The notes beneath the pieces were generated by a model that saw nothing but the letters and a program-made list of their open reading frames with translations, was not told the origin of the DNA and searched no databases. Of a stretch of 64,000 nt of DNA, positions 47,390 to 57,476 are shown one piece after another. The translations under genes and the position numbers were made by a program. The stretch comes from Rhyacophila brunnea (taxonomy: Eukaryota; Arthropoda; Insecta; Trichoptera; Rhyacophilidae): NCBI GenBank assembly GCA_022495005.1, contig JAGYXB010000275.1, positions 310,001 through 374,000 of the forward strand, given 5' to 3'. Numbering within the stretch: position 1 is the stretch's first letter; each line of letters begins with the position of its first letter.

Positions 47390-47572
47390 TAATATTTTTG
47401 GCACTCACTAACGTGTGAATGGAGCTAATAGAGCAACTCTCACTAGGATACAGACGGGCTTTTAATGTTTGGAAGGCCATGACTAAGCTGAGCGTCAGTG
47501 GCCAAAGATGTAAGACAACTCTTAAGAGGTTGGGAATCTTAACAAGTGAGGACATCTTGTTAGTGTGGTGAG
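47390..47572 (+). pseudogene. Probable LINE RT C-terminal fragment
   Basis: The plus strand reads RAFNVWKAMTKLSVSGQRCK and then TTLKRLGILTSEDILL. The order resembles 'WR.LNRLRTGVGRCK.NL..WG....D' in the C-terminal part of R1/jockey-like polymerases. The MITE at 47573-47735 interrupts it. Identification is by resemblance only. Confidence 0.4.
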
Positions 47573-47735
47573 TAGGGCCGTCATATCTGGTATCGGGTTC
47601 GTATCGAAAGAAAAGTACCCGTATCGATCAAAAAGTATTTATGGCTATTTGCGAGGGATTTTACCCAAAAAAATGGTATCTGCATCAAAAGAGTATCGGT
47701 AAAAAAAAGTATAGTTACTGTTTTGACGGCCCTGG
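47573..47735. mobile_element. Small hAT MITE, AGGGCCGTCA ends
   Basis: The ends are TAGGGCCGTCA and TGACGGCCCTG. The flanks are GTGGTGAG (47565-47572) and GCGGTGAG (47736-47743), an 8-bp duplication with one mismatch. The interior contains GTATCG repeats in both orientations. It has no coding capacity. Confidence 0.85.
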
Positions 47736-47743
47736 CGGTGAGG

Positions 47744-47925
47744 TGTAACATGCCAGTCAAATCCCGACCTGCTCTCGTATCGGGGCCATATACAATGAGG
47801 AAAACTTGTTGAAGGTAGAGTATACGTTTTATACTTTTTTTGCACTTTTGAGTACACTGATATGCCTCTTGTCCTAATTACCTCGCATACAATTAGATCA
47901 AATAATATACACTCGTATTAATATA
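47744..47925. other. Short spacer, perhaps LINE continuation
   Basis: It may continue the fragment interrupted at 47573. No protein signature is clear. Confidence 0.3.
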
Positions 47926-48187
47926 ATATCGTCACTGTTCTGGCAGAAGACACTAATTCGAAAAAATTACATTGAGTTAGTTATACCAAAATGTTCCTTA
48001 TTTCAAACTTTACCGTCTGGAAACCTTCTTAATAAATAAACAGTCTTTATTTTAAAGTCATCCTTTTTACGATTACTTAATAAACTCACATGATATACCA
48101 TTTCAAACATTTTAACAACTTCAAAGTCAAATTACTCAAAACTAGTATTCTCCAGTTAGTGTGTTCTGCCAGAATAGAGACGATATA
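47926..48187 (+). mobile_element. Small TIR element, family C copy 2
   Basis: This second copy of the 7617-7878 element has intact ends, ATATCGTCACTG then TTCTGGCAGAAG, and TTCTGCCAGAAT then AGACGATAT. It lacks the CGTCACTG duplication of the first copy. It is followed by an AATA-type microsatellite at about 48197-48230. Confidence 0.78.
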
Positions 48188-49060
48188 ATATTATGTAGTA
48201 ATAAATAAATAAATAAATAGATAGATAACATAATGTGTAAAAAAATATATTTAGAACTATTACACATACATTACAGAACATCATTTTTATCATCCTAGAG
48301 ACGGGGTGCAAAGTTATGAAGCATATACTCTAAATGGCATGACGAATTCCGCTGTAGTGTTTCTGGGATAAATAACATGACTCCGAACACGTGGTGATAT
48401 GCAGATTGTAAAAAATACACATTTAAATCGGTTTTCAAAGAAAACTGCAACTGTAAAAACAGCATATATATTTATCAAGCAATTACTTTTAGTGACGGTT
48501 TTCCTCGAAGCAAAGGAAGTGCTGGCTTTGTTAGAAACTTTTAAATTTATATACATATTATTCGCATACGTGCGTACATAATACTGTAATTCTGACATGA
48601 CAAGATGCATAGAATGTGACGCTTGACCGAGGGTAATAACGCGACTTTATGCTTATTAGGGACAATGAGAAGTAAGTAAGTAATAATAACCGAATGAACG
48701 GTTTTAGATTTTTATCACGTTCCCTTGTCTCTGTTGATGAGAGTTTGTGTATGGTCGCAAATAATAAAGCAATAATTTACTAAATCTATTTATCATAAGT
48801 GTAGAAGAGAGAACGTTTTGTAATTTAAAAAATCTTATGTAGTGGCTGAAATATATAATTAACAATGCAATGTCTAATGTACCTACCTACGTATGCAAAT
48901 ATGAAGCGAGGTGTCAAAATATTTTAATATACTCGTGCATTTAATAATTTAGCAGTGTTTTTCAAACTTTTTTGGTCACGAATAATATTTTTTTATGAAT
49001 ATTTTTTCTTAACGGAAATGCTAACAAACCAAAAAAAAAACAAAAACGTTGACATAGTAC
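48188..49060. other. AT-rich DNA with a tetranucleotide run
   Basis: An AATA/GATA microsatellite lies at about 48197-48230. Overlapping frames on both strands at 48314-48610 are featureless. Confidence 0.45.
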
Positions 49061-49062
49061 AT

Positions 49063-49260
49063 CTATCATGCGACATTCCAAGAGATATCTATATCTGCAT
49101 CTTATCATTCAAGGGAAGATCTCCAGTGAGCGAGACCCTGATAGAAGAAGAACGTCCTGACTCTAGAATCTCAGGCGGACAGAAAGAAAATACCTGAACT
49201 CATCGCCGACGTCTGATAATGGATATGACAAAAACAGAAGAAGATTGCTAACAAAATCCC
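49063..49260 (+). pseudogene. Non-LTR RT C-terminal relic
   Basis: The frame giving RHSKRYLYLHLIIQGKISSE and then RDPDRRRTS matches the very common block 'R..KY.LL.LIIQGKI.GKR.PGRRR.SWL.NLR' after the RT core of arthropod non-LTR elements. Stops follow, and NLRRTERKYL continues in frame. The fragment is short and inactive. It is the same block that is decayed at 14090-14469. Confidence 0.75.
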
Positions 49261-49334
49261 AAAGTTTTCTCACTTCTCTCTCAAACATTTATAGCGCGCG
49301 TGCCTTTTTACTGTAAAGAAAGAAGTACTCTTCT

Positions 49335-49473
49335 GCAACATCTTCTTGGCTACGATTTTAGGCGCTGTTGTCTACTAAATGGGAGGAGCTTGTTAGTTTA
49401 TAATGGAAGTGCGGTTAAAAATGGGCGGAGCATGTTAGTTCACAGTTTTAACACGTAGCCAAGAAGATGTTGC
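49335..49473. mobile_element. 139-bp MITE, GCAACATCTTCTTGG ends
   Basis: The 20-bp inverted ends are perfect, GCAACATCTTCTTGGCTACG and its complement. Inside, a unit reading GGAGCTTGTTAGTT or GGAGCATGTTAGTT occurs twice. No target duplication was identified and no second copy seen. Confidence 0.75.
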
Positions 49474-49811
49474 TGATGAGTAGTAAGTGCAACTTATCTA
49501 ACAACTAAATCTGTCTCACACATGCAGGTATATTATTTTCTCTAAATACTTCTGCTTTTTGTTGTATCCCTCTATCTTGTTCATCGCAATCGTCGTGTTG
49601 ATTGTATTCCTCAACGCAGAACATCTGAACAGTTCTTCCGCAGTATCATAGAACAATTGAAGTAATCGATGTCACAATTTTATCATACAACATTTTGTTC
49701 ATATTACACATAGTTTCCCTTGATCACCCGAAACGTGGGATAATGAAGGAACAACGCGATTAAAATTTGTGTTATGAGTATCATCGGAATATATTTCCAA
49801 GATGCTGCTTA
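49474..49811. other. AT-rich DNA without recognised features
   Basis: No gene or repeat boundary is seen. Confidence 0.45.
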
Positions 49812-49944
49812 CGAAAGGCACTCAGTATTCCCGTAGTGAAGTACTCCAGGTTCGAATCTGATAAGAACATAAAATAATATAGTGATAGTTTCACTGCTAC
49901 TACTACATAACTACCATTGGTCCTCATGACCTGTTATAGTGTTT
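49812..49944 (+). mobile_element. tRNA-derived SINE, family 2 copy A
   Basis: A tRNA-like head with the B box CCAGGTTCGAATCTG is followed by a body ending GTTTCACTGC, then GGTCCTCATGACCTG and TTATAGTGTTT. The same 3' part occurs at 52675-52842 (plus) and 62297-62475 (minus), each behind a different degenerate tRNA-like head. Target duplications are not clear. Confidence 0.55.
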
Positions 49945-50027
49945 AAAAAAATTTTACAAGATTTCTACTGTGGGTGTTCCTAATGTTATTCCGATCGACC
50001 TTTAATGAATAATAATATAGTGTTTAA

Positions 50028-50530
50028 CACTAGAGAACACAAATTTAATGGGAACTGCTTTACCTTACCGGATGTGATATAATTGGTTTCAGATCCCTAG
50101 AGTGAAAAAATATGGGATAAACTTAAACACGTGTTAAATAATATGTATAAATATAGTATGCAATAAAATTTGTCAATAAAATAAAGCGCGAGTCCAATAC
50201 TTGAGGATGGTCGACGCAGTTATGTGTCTTTTGGGTTAGGTCCAGTGATGCCAACCGTACTATAATTATAGTACAATACTGTAATTTTAATTTTGCAAAA
50301 AATGTAAAATACTATAGTTTTACGCCAAATATGTCAAAATACTATAAATTTAAAGGATTCAAGCCGTAAAATGGTCCTGTACTATATATTTTTCAGAAAT
50401 ACTATAATTTTTACACCTTTGTACTATAATCAGCATAGAAAAAGATGGCAACACTGGTTAGGTCGTAAAATAGTAAAAAATAGTCCGCCTTCAAAACCTT
50501 AGTCCATTGGCTTTGACATTTCTATGTTTT
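50028..50530 (+). repeat. Old interspersed repeat, family E copy 2
   Basis: Shared words include AATGGGAACTG, AATATGGGATAAACTTAAAC and TTAGTCCATTGG, all in the same order as in 59245-59962. The hAT MITE at 50243-50456 sits inside this copy. No coding signal is seen. Confidence 0.65.
50243..50456 (-). mobile_element. hAT MITE, CAGTGTTGCCA family copy 2
   Basis: It begins CAGTGATGCCAACC and ends GATGGCAACACTG. A perfect 8-bp target duplication, GTTAGGTC, lies at 50235-50242 and 50457-50464. It is inverted relative to 24618-24830 and about 90% similar by eye. Confidence 0.93.
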
Positions 50531-50980
50531 GTGTTTTACATATTACAAGAAATACCTCACAGTTTGAGAAACGTTAATACGCTGCATACATGGATGAAAA
50601 TAATATTATAAGGTATAATTACATCCGCCGATTCATTCCAAGATATTTTAATTTGAGCCACATAAGGAAATGCTCATTGAATTTAATGGCGTAATGGCGA
50701 ATTTTAAATTCTCCACGTAGGTACACTTGCCAAAAATATTTGCAATTGAATAATATGCAACTCGATGTTTTTCATACATTTCTGTAACATTTGGTAGGAA
50801 TGGATTTGTAATTTTGCGCGGTTAGTTAGTTTACTTTGGCGTATTTCCTTTTTAGTGTAAGAAACCGGACGTCATGCCAGTCAAATTTGAAATGACAAAA
50901 AATTATCAACGAGTCATCATATCATGTTAGCTTGTTTTAGGCCAGCGGTCGATCGTCTTGAGTACAGAATAAATATATTT
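50531..50980. other. AT-rich DNA without recognised features
   Basis: Nothing is recognised. Confidence 0.45.
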
Positions 50981-51049
50981 GGTACTGTTCGGTTATCAGG
51001 AATACAGCGGAAAACACATTTTGAAAATAGCCGATAAACTGGATTATTC
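50981..51049 (+). mobile_element. Truncated half-copy of the TTAGG-carrying MITE
   Basis: GGTACTGTTCGGTTATCAGG through AAACTGGATTATT matches the ends and subterminal part of 32021-32201. The copy stops before the TTAGG run. The second terminal repeat is missing. Confidence 0.8.
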
Positions 51050-51437
51050 TCCATTCGCCATTTGATATTTGGAAAAAAACATATATATGTTGGTATGTGG
51101 CTGCCTTTGGCGGAGGCATCCCATTTTTTCTGACAGGTCTTTACAGCGTCGCATCCAGCTTCATTAGACAGATAGTTCGCATCCTCATGAATAGTGAAAA
51201 GTAGATATAATTTTCACGTTCATTTTCAAACAAATCTGGAAAAAAATAATAATTCTTGTTTGTGGTGTCGAAAAACGCTACATTTAATATATTTATTTAT
51301 ATAAGAGAACAAAACGTTATGTAATAACAAATCTAAATTCTAGACGTTCACAACATAAGATTTACATTATAACAACAACATTACCCTCACAAGAGAGAAA
51401 AGGAAATATATATAATAATAAAAATCATAAGTAAAAT
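51050..51437. other. AT-rich DNA without recognised features
   Basis: A minus-strand frame (50937-51119) spans the MITE fragment and is not a gene. Nothing else is seen. Confidence 0.4.
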
Positions 51438-51740
51438 TTACAGAAAAAAAATAATTTTAAAAACAAATAACATCTTACTTACAATTTTATACAGAAAAAT
51501 AAAATTTTGAAAACAAATTCTGAAAATGTCTATGTCTTTGGGGAGCGCATTGACTAGTCTTGCGCCCCTTACTAATGATGCCTGACAGGCTTGACGCGAG
51601 GAAACGGTTCCAACCCAGAATATATCATGGCTGCGACCACGTAGGTAATTAACAGGCGCATGTAAATTAAAATTCTTTAGGACACCTGGATCTATTGTAT
51701 ACTTATCGACCGCTAAAGTGATAAAGTGATAAATATTATC
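51438..51740 (-). pseudogene. LINE ORF2 C-terminal end
   Basis: An uninterrupted minus-strand frame reads LAVDKYTIDPGVLKNFNLH, then NYLRGRSHDIFWVGTVSSRQ, then LVRGARLVNALPKDIDIF, and runs to a stop at about 51438. The order 'R......F......R.......R.....N.LP.DI..F' is the usual C-terminus of jockey/CR1-like polymerases. It faces a shorter, diverged copy of the same coding region at 52325-52450 on the other strand. Confidence 0.6.
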
Positions 51741-52360
51741 AAACTAAAGCCGCGTTGACACGGTCCAAGTACGATCCAAGTAGACTTGGATAGGAATAAT
51801 TAGTATGAAGATGTCTCATCTAAGTGACAGCTCCATACTATTTATTTCTATCCAAGTTAACTTGGATGCGTAGGACGTGGTCCAAGTAGCTTGGATAGGA
51901 ATAATTAGTATGAAGATGTCTCATCCAAGTGACAGCTTCATACTATGTATTCCTATCCAAGTTAACTTGGATGAGTAGGACGCGGTCCAAGTAGCTTGGA
52001 TAGGAATGATTAGTATGAAGATGTCTCATACGAGTGCACTTGGATCGGAATAAATAGTATGAAGCTGTCACTTGGATGGCACTGGATCCAAGTGTACTTG
52101 GATGGTACTTGGACCGTGTCAACGCGGCTTTAGGGACTTTTGTATCAAAGTATTAGCACTTATTGTAACAATTACAATAAGGTGTTTATAATTGTTGCAA
52201 TATATTTTAACAGCACCTCTCTTGCTGCTGTTAAAATTTAGCACATATTGCTACAATTAAAAACATTCTGTTGTAATTGTAACAATAAGTGCTAATACAT
52301 TGATACAAACCTACCCTTAGTTTGATAATATTTATCACGTTAGCGGTCGATAAGTATAGA
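51690..52360. repeat. Inverted repeat interrupted by a TIR element
   Basis: Outer arms of about 125-130 bp are inverted copies. They include TATACTTATCGACCGCTAA, AATATTATCAAACTA and AGTGCTAATAC. The centre is at about 52220, where TTTTAACAGCA is followed after 7 bases by TGCTGCTGTTAAAA. The left arm is split by the 384-bp element at 51747-52130. Without it the arms align. Confidence 0.8.
51747..52130. mobile_element. TIR element built of tandem inverted units
   Basis: The ends are AAGCCGCGTTGACACGGTCC and its complement, continuing as inverted repeats for nearly 40 bp with one mismatch. TA lies on each side (51745-51746 and 52131-52132), fitting a Tc1/mariner-type 2-bp duplication. The body holds three tandem units of 105-116 bp starting near 51761, 51877 and 51982. 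Each contains TCCAAGT...ACTTGGA dyads and TAGTATGAAG. Confidence 0.82.
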
Positions 52361-52450
52361 ATAGACCCACAGGATTTGAAACCATCCCTCGCGATAACAG
52401 CCAAAAATGTCTTGAAGTGCAGAAGTGACCTACGAGATTCAAGAGAGTAA
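52325..52450 (+). pseudogene. Second, inverted LINE C-terminal fragment
   Basis: The plus strand reads FITLAVDKYRIDPQDLK, then NVLKCRSDLRDSRE and a stop. The start matches ITLAVDKYTIDPGVLK on the opposite strand at 51438-51740, and the spacing of LK, N-L and RS is kept. The pair is a head-to-head inverted duplication of one LINE 3' end. Confidence 0.45.
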
Positions 52451-52674
52451 AAAGTAAGCATGTCTTATAGAAAGGCAGTCGGAAAATAATCATTTTACGA
52501 ATTATCGAAAGGAAAATAATTATGTTTCTTAAAATAAAGGTTTTTATTAAACAATGTTAGACCTAGAAAGAAAAATGCTTCGTAGCAACGCCACAGTTAA
52601 GACTGTTATCTCTCGGTCTCGATCTCACGGTTTTACTTCACTACTTACTTTCATTGTATGTGGCTATTGTTATT
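52451..52674. other. Short stretch without recognised features
   Basis: The plus-strand frame at 52554-52778 runs into the SINE that follows and shows no domain. Confidence 0.4.
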
Positions 52675-52842
52675 GCAAACTGCATTACCGCCGTAGTCCA
52701 CTATACTGGTTTCTTACAACAAAACTTCCGGGTTCGATTGACGGTGAGCTCACAATAAATACAATAAATACTATATGATTTTCTCAGTCGATGTGTTTCA
52801 CTGCAGTAATTCTTGGTGCCCTCGTGGCATGTTGTAATGTTT
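52675..52842 (+). mobile_element. tRNA-derived SINE, family 2 copy B
   Basis: The degenerate tRNA-like head has the B box CGGGTTCGATTG at about 52729. The body ends GTGTTTCACTGCAG, then GTGCCCTCGTGGCATGTTG and TAATGTTT, the diverged 3' domain of family 2. The 5' boundary is approximate. Confidence 0.5.
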
Positions 52843-53360
52843 AAAATGCTATTTCAGTATATACACAGTTTTAGTTCAATTAATAGTGATGTAAGATGAA
52901 AAAAAAGTAAACAACTATAAAAAATCTAGTCAATGAGGACAAATTATATGTATTTCTTTCTTTATACAAATAACACAAGGTAAATTTATTAATGCCAGTC
53001 GATCGCACGACCTTTTTAAAGTAGGTAACTCCCATGTTTGAAAAGTTTTCTGACCGCTGTTCTAGATTATAAGGCTACTTTATCACGATTGTTTGTATGT
53101 TGACCTTTATTGTAGCTAATAAATAGGCCAATGTTTTGTTGTCACTGTTTTACAAACGGAATGAAATTACACGCGTGATTACTGACATCACGGACAGAAA
53201 GGTTTTCACGGACTGAAGGGCGATAAGTTTCCGTATGTTGGTGTCCGTATTTGCTTATACAAACAATGCACGATGCGTCGAAATAGTGAACATTTTCATA
53301 CCTATAATATCAGTCATATTGTTATTTGTAAAAATATTATATATGAATTAACCAACAATA
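52843..53360. other. AT-rich DNA without recognised features
   Basis: Nothing is recognised. Confidence 0.45.
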
Positions 53361-53371
53361 GTTAAGTACAT

Positions 53372-53614
53372 CCATGGTGGCCGCGCGGCTTAAGCGTTGG
53401 ATTATAACGCCGTGGGTCCCAGGTTCGAATCCTGGGTCTGGCAAGTACACATATTGTTTTTCAATTTGTGTGAGTCAGGGTATGGACCTAATAGGTTGAG
53501 CAAGTGGCTGACATCCATTCCTCGTAAAAAAAAAATCTGTTAATACAAAACCTCTACTCTGTGGAGGCCCATATAATCATATTAGGATCGGGCATGGTCA
53601 AAAAAAAAAGAAAG
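53372..53614 (+). mobile_element. tRNA-derived SINE, family 1 copy 1
   Basis: The tRNA-like head has an A-box region GGCCGCGCGGCTTAAGCG and a perfect T-arm, CCCAGGTTCGAATCCTGGG. The body follows with AAGTACACATATTG and GAGCAAGTGGCTGACATCC, and ends GATCGGGCATGGTC plus an A run. Imperfect flanks GTTAAGTACAT and GTTAAGGATAT may be the target duplication. The head looks like a tRNA, but the rest shows it is a SINE. Confidence 0.82.
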
Positions 53615-55830
53615 GTTAAGGATATTCATTATCACAATATGTACATTATACATGATGACATCGCCAATGAAAAATAAATTGAAATTGCTTTGATATTTAG
53701 CAATGTTAGAATTCTTTCTGTTTCGTCTTGCGAATATTAATAATTACTATGAAATGGCGGACAGTGGCGGACGCTGCTGTTGAAAGATAATTTACGTAGC
53801 GAATTGTACCAAGATTATTGTTTTCTCACCGGAAAAAAGTGCACCAATGCCTACATTACGATATTTGAATAAAAATAATCGATTCCGTTTGTCAATTAAA
53901 GGATTAGAAGGTCTTAAGCGACGAAGACGTCATTCTGCTGAGCGTTGAATGAAATATGGCGAATCGTATACGGTATATGAGAAAATATCGGATATAAACG
54001 TCACGTACCTGTAAAATCATTGAAAATTTCTGAAATGTGGTCAATTCAATCGGTAGATGAATCGGTAGCGCACATTTTGAAGTGAAGATGTAAAAATAAC
54101 AATACAATGTCGCTTAAATGGGCTGTTGGTGCGTTTTCCAAAATCTCTTAGGATAATAATATATAGGAGATTATCTCATTCTTACCGATAACAGTTCTGA
54201 AAAGTTATCGAACCACAAACGTATATTCCTCAACTTAGAAATGCATATGTCTTCTTCCTTCTACACTCTTTAGTCTCTCTATAATACCCAAGGGCCCTGC
54301 ATAACTTAATTAAAGAATGGATAATATGAATCATCACTTAATTTATTTTGTCCGAAATGGTTGAAAAGCGCTGCAATACTCATACAGATCGTAGAATGCA
54401 ACATTGAATATTCCCCTTCCATAATTGCCATCATTTAGAGTTTGTTAATTTCTTAAGAGTTATTGTGTAGGTTCCCAAGGAGAATATAATATGTACAGGC
54501 TGTATATTATCTAATAAAGCGTTCATTTAGTTTGACGTTAAAGTACGCAGGACTTAAAATCTCTGTGTAAGGATATACTGAGTAGTTCCGATTAATAATT
54601 TCCTCTGTAATATCATTAAGTTGTCGTTTCACGTTATAACCAAAGTAGACTAAAATATATACATATAATCTAAAATTCAAATGCAATATATTACGTCCAT
54701 TTAAAAAAGTAGTTTGGAGTTTTTAAAACACCTGCGGTCGCACCTAGGGAGATCGCGAAACTTTCAACTTGAGTTTTCAGTTAAAACTCGACTGCAGCGG
54801 TGAACCTATGCATATAATACGAGTTCGTCATATATCTTCAGATGCACTATGCACTTTTACCATCTTGTGGACACGATACTTGGCCACCAGAGTTCCATCG
54901 GTCAAACTTTATGCTTGGTCGGTAAACTGCACTTTCTGAGCTGTTTTGTGTGCTCTAGACATTAATTATTTTAAGTGTGTGGACACTATGGGGTAGATTT
55001 TACAACCTGGCAGCTTAACATGAGTTTTCTAGTACTGCGATCGTACCAGATGACTCGCTGCCACTTAAAAGTTAACTAATTAACTCACATTGGAAAATGA
55101 TGCGCTTACGGTCTGATTTGTATTACTGATTCGACAATCGCGATATTAAAAACTCCATAAGAATAATACACAGTTTCTTTTTTATCTCGGTAGGTATTGA
55201 AAGTTCAGGGATGTATTATAATTATATTATAATATTATGATATCCTTGGACTTACAATTCTGTACATGTAATTTTCGGTGTCATGTATTTTCAAATTGTA
55301 CTTGAAATAATGTAGGCATCTAACATTTAGATTATGACCTGACATGTATACGTATAGGTAGTGTTTGCTACACTTAACTAATCGGTAAAATCGATTAATC
55401 AAAATTGGCTGATGAGTTGATAATGTCGCAAAAGACAACATATAGAGGAAGTAAAGTAAAGGAAGTAGAGAACAAAAAATTTGTGTTAGTAATTGCATAA
55501 TTATATAATGTTCAAATTCTCAAAACATTAAAAACTAGTTAGCAGAGAAAACTGATCAAGGAAAGCTCCAAAACAGAGTGTCACTATTGCTTGGAAAAAA
55601 AAGATCTTGGAAAGTTCAAAGTAAAACTGATGCAGACTAAGACTGCGGCCGGTGAAAGACAAAACGAATACTTGTAAAATATTGTATAGTACAGAAAGAA
55701 TAAGATTCTCAAACTCCGCGTGTTTTAATTTAAATAAATTCTACGTGCAAAGGGAAAAGGGAGATAAATCTTAAAAATTGAAAAAAGTTTAATATGCAAA
55801 ATTAACCATAACACATATTAATGCTTAAGT
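53615..55830. other. AT-rich DNA without recognised genes
   Basis: The block 53740-54020 has moderate CG content but no domain. The frames 53904-54107 and 55235-55498 are unrecognised. Confidence 0.45.
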
Positions 55831-55840
55831 GGGAATGGAA

Positions 55841-56078
55841 CCCACGATGGCCGCGTGGCTTAAATGCCGGCCTATAGAGTCGAGGGTCCCAGGTTCGAAT
55901 CCTGGATCTGGCAAGTACACATATTGTTTTTCAATTTGTGTATGAGTCAGAGTATGGACCTAATAGATTGAGCAAGTGGCTGACATCCATTTCTCGTAAA
56001 AAATTAAATCTGTTAATACAAACCTCCATCCTGTGGAGGCCCATATGATCCTATTAGGATCGGACATGGTCGAAAGAA
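55841..56078 (+). mobile_element. tRNA-derived SINE, family 1 copy 2
   Basis: It carries the same body as 53372-53614 behind a tRNA-like head with a perfect T-arm stem around GGTTCGAATCC. A 10-bp target duplication, GGGAATGGAA, lies at 55831-55840 and 56079-56088. The head differs from copy 1 mainly in the anticodon arm. Confidence 0.88.
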
Positions 56079-56088
56079 GGGAATGGAA

Positions 56089-57041
56089 AAATCGAAATGG
56101 TCGAAAACTTCACCTCCTTATAGATGTCCTGAAAGAAAACGATTTTAGACTTATCTTTCTTTTCCTTTCGGAGTCAGAATTGATTGTGTATGAAAATTAA
56201 TTTAAACAGCAGTGTACGACATAGGTAATAAGCGCGTGATTATTTTTATAGTTTACACTCTAGGGGCGGCATGTTATATGAAAGTATGGTGAAGCAGGCA
56301 AGTATGGGGAAAAAGTATGGTGAGGCAGGCTGGTATTCAATTTGCGGCAAGATTTCCACATTAACATTATATCATATGATTACGTTATGATGACCAAAGT
56401 AAATCCTCTGTGATGCCCTGCTTTTTTTTATCGAGTCGCTATTTCTCGTAAGTTGTCGGCTATTGTTGGCCTGCTTCATTCACCTCTATGGTTTACACTA
56501 ATCTGCCGGTGCATATTACCTATAACATCATGAAGTGTCATAGCGAAAGTCGCTCGCTTCATAATATCATGGGCATCAATAAAAACATTTTTAATCGTTT
56601 GCAATATTTTGTTATGACAGTATTGTGAAATTATTTTTAACGTATCATACCGTGTTTTTAATTTTAAACGATATCGTGTTTCTATTTTTTAAATAATTAT
56701 AAAGTAAAGTTGTGTGTACACTGTAGGCATCACGTACATCACATTTTGTAAATATTCCAACACCGTACCGACGCAATAAAACGCTTCATCAAAAACTTCA
56801 ATCATGCGTGGCGTACGCCAGTCGAATTAAAAATTAACAATGTCGGCCTAACTAAGTAATTTAAAAAAAATGTTTCGAAGATGATATGCATACATCAACG
56901 TGTTAAATAATATAACTTCCATTTTTACTATATAAATAATAGAACAAACAATACATAATTTTATTATATTATAATTATTATGAAATTTAAATATATTACT
57001 ACTTTAGTGATTAACCTTTGGTCATTGGATGAGTCTTAAAG
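56089..57041. other. AT-rich DNA with a short direct repeat
   Basis: AAGTATGGTGAAGCAGGC and AAGTATGGTGAGGCAGGC lie about 30 bases apart near 56281-56328. A related inverted word (GCCTGCTTCATTCACC) lies near 56470, so a small degenerate TIR element is possible. Nothing else is recognised. Confidence 0.35.
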
Positions 57042-57189
57042 TGCGGCCACACCGAAAACAAGTCGCGCGACAACTCGTTAAATTTTACGATAAGCATGAT
57101 AATTATCGTAAAATTTCTTAAGCAATTATGATAATTATCGTAAAATTTAACGAGTTGTCGCGCGACTTGTTGCCGGTGTGGACCAGGCA
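57042..57189. mobile_element. 148-bp foldback MITE
   Basis: Long inverted arms of about 60 bp include CCACACCG, ACAAGTCGCGCGACAACTCG and TTAAATTTTACGATAA on the left and the complements on the right. They nearly meet at the centre. Small differences lie near the tips. No target duplication is evident. Confidence 0.78.
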
Positions 57190-57395
57190 TTATGTTCATG
57201 AATTACATACATAAATAACAATGCGTCTTCTTCTTTTACTGACGTATCCGCGAGATTCGTATCTACTTTCCTTGCCCACACTGTGATCTGTGTCATTGGC
57301 TTTCAACATATCGTTGATGGTGCAGCACGCGACAAGCGAAAAGGACAGCATGATTTTCGCAGTTTTCATTTTTATTTTTGCATGCTAGTCCATCG
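57190..57395. other. Short spacer without recognised features
   Basis: The overlapping frames here (57283-57510 plus; 57293-57478 minus) cross the tRNA-like sequence and are not genes. Confidence 0.4.
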
Positions 57396-57476
57396 CCAGA
57401 CCCGGGATTCAAAACCGGGACCCACATCATTACAGGCCGACACGTTATCCGCTCGACCATTGTGGGTATTAAATAC
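57396..57476 (-). pseudogene. tRNA-like head related to SINE family 1
   Basis: On the minus strand it reads AATGGTCGAGCGGATAACG and then GGGTCCCGGTTTTGAATCCC, followed by GGGTCTGGCGATGG. The T-arm and the GGTCTGGC ending resemble those of SINE family 1. The family 1 body does not follow, so it is a solitary or different SINE head or a tRNA pseudogene. Confidence 0.5.

Noticed and set aside
48197..48230. A CRISPR-like or satellite array
   Set aside because: It is a short AATA/GATA microsatellite without spacers.
52231..52461. A minus-strand protein starting MLTFYSLESRR
   Set aside because: It runs across the arm of an inverted repeat. The opposite strand gives the LINE-like reading, so this frame is a shadow.
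53372..53445. A tRNA gene, because of the perfect T-arm and A/B boxes
   Set aside because: The same 3' body follows at 55841-56078, and the acceptor and anticodon arms are degenerate. It is the head of a SINE.
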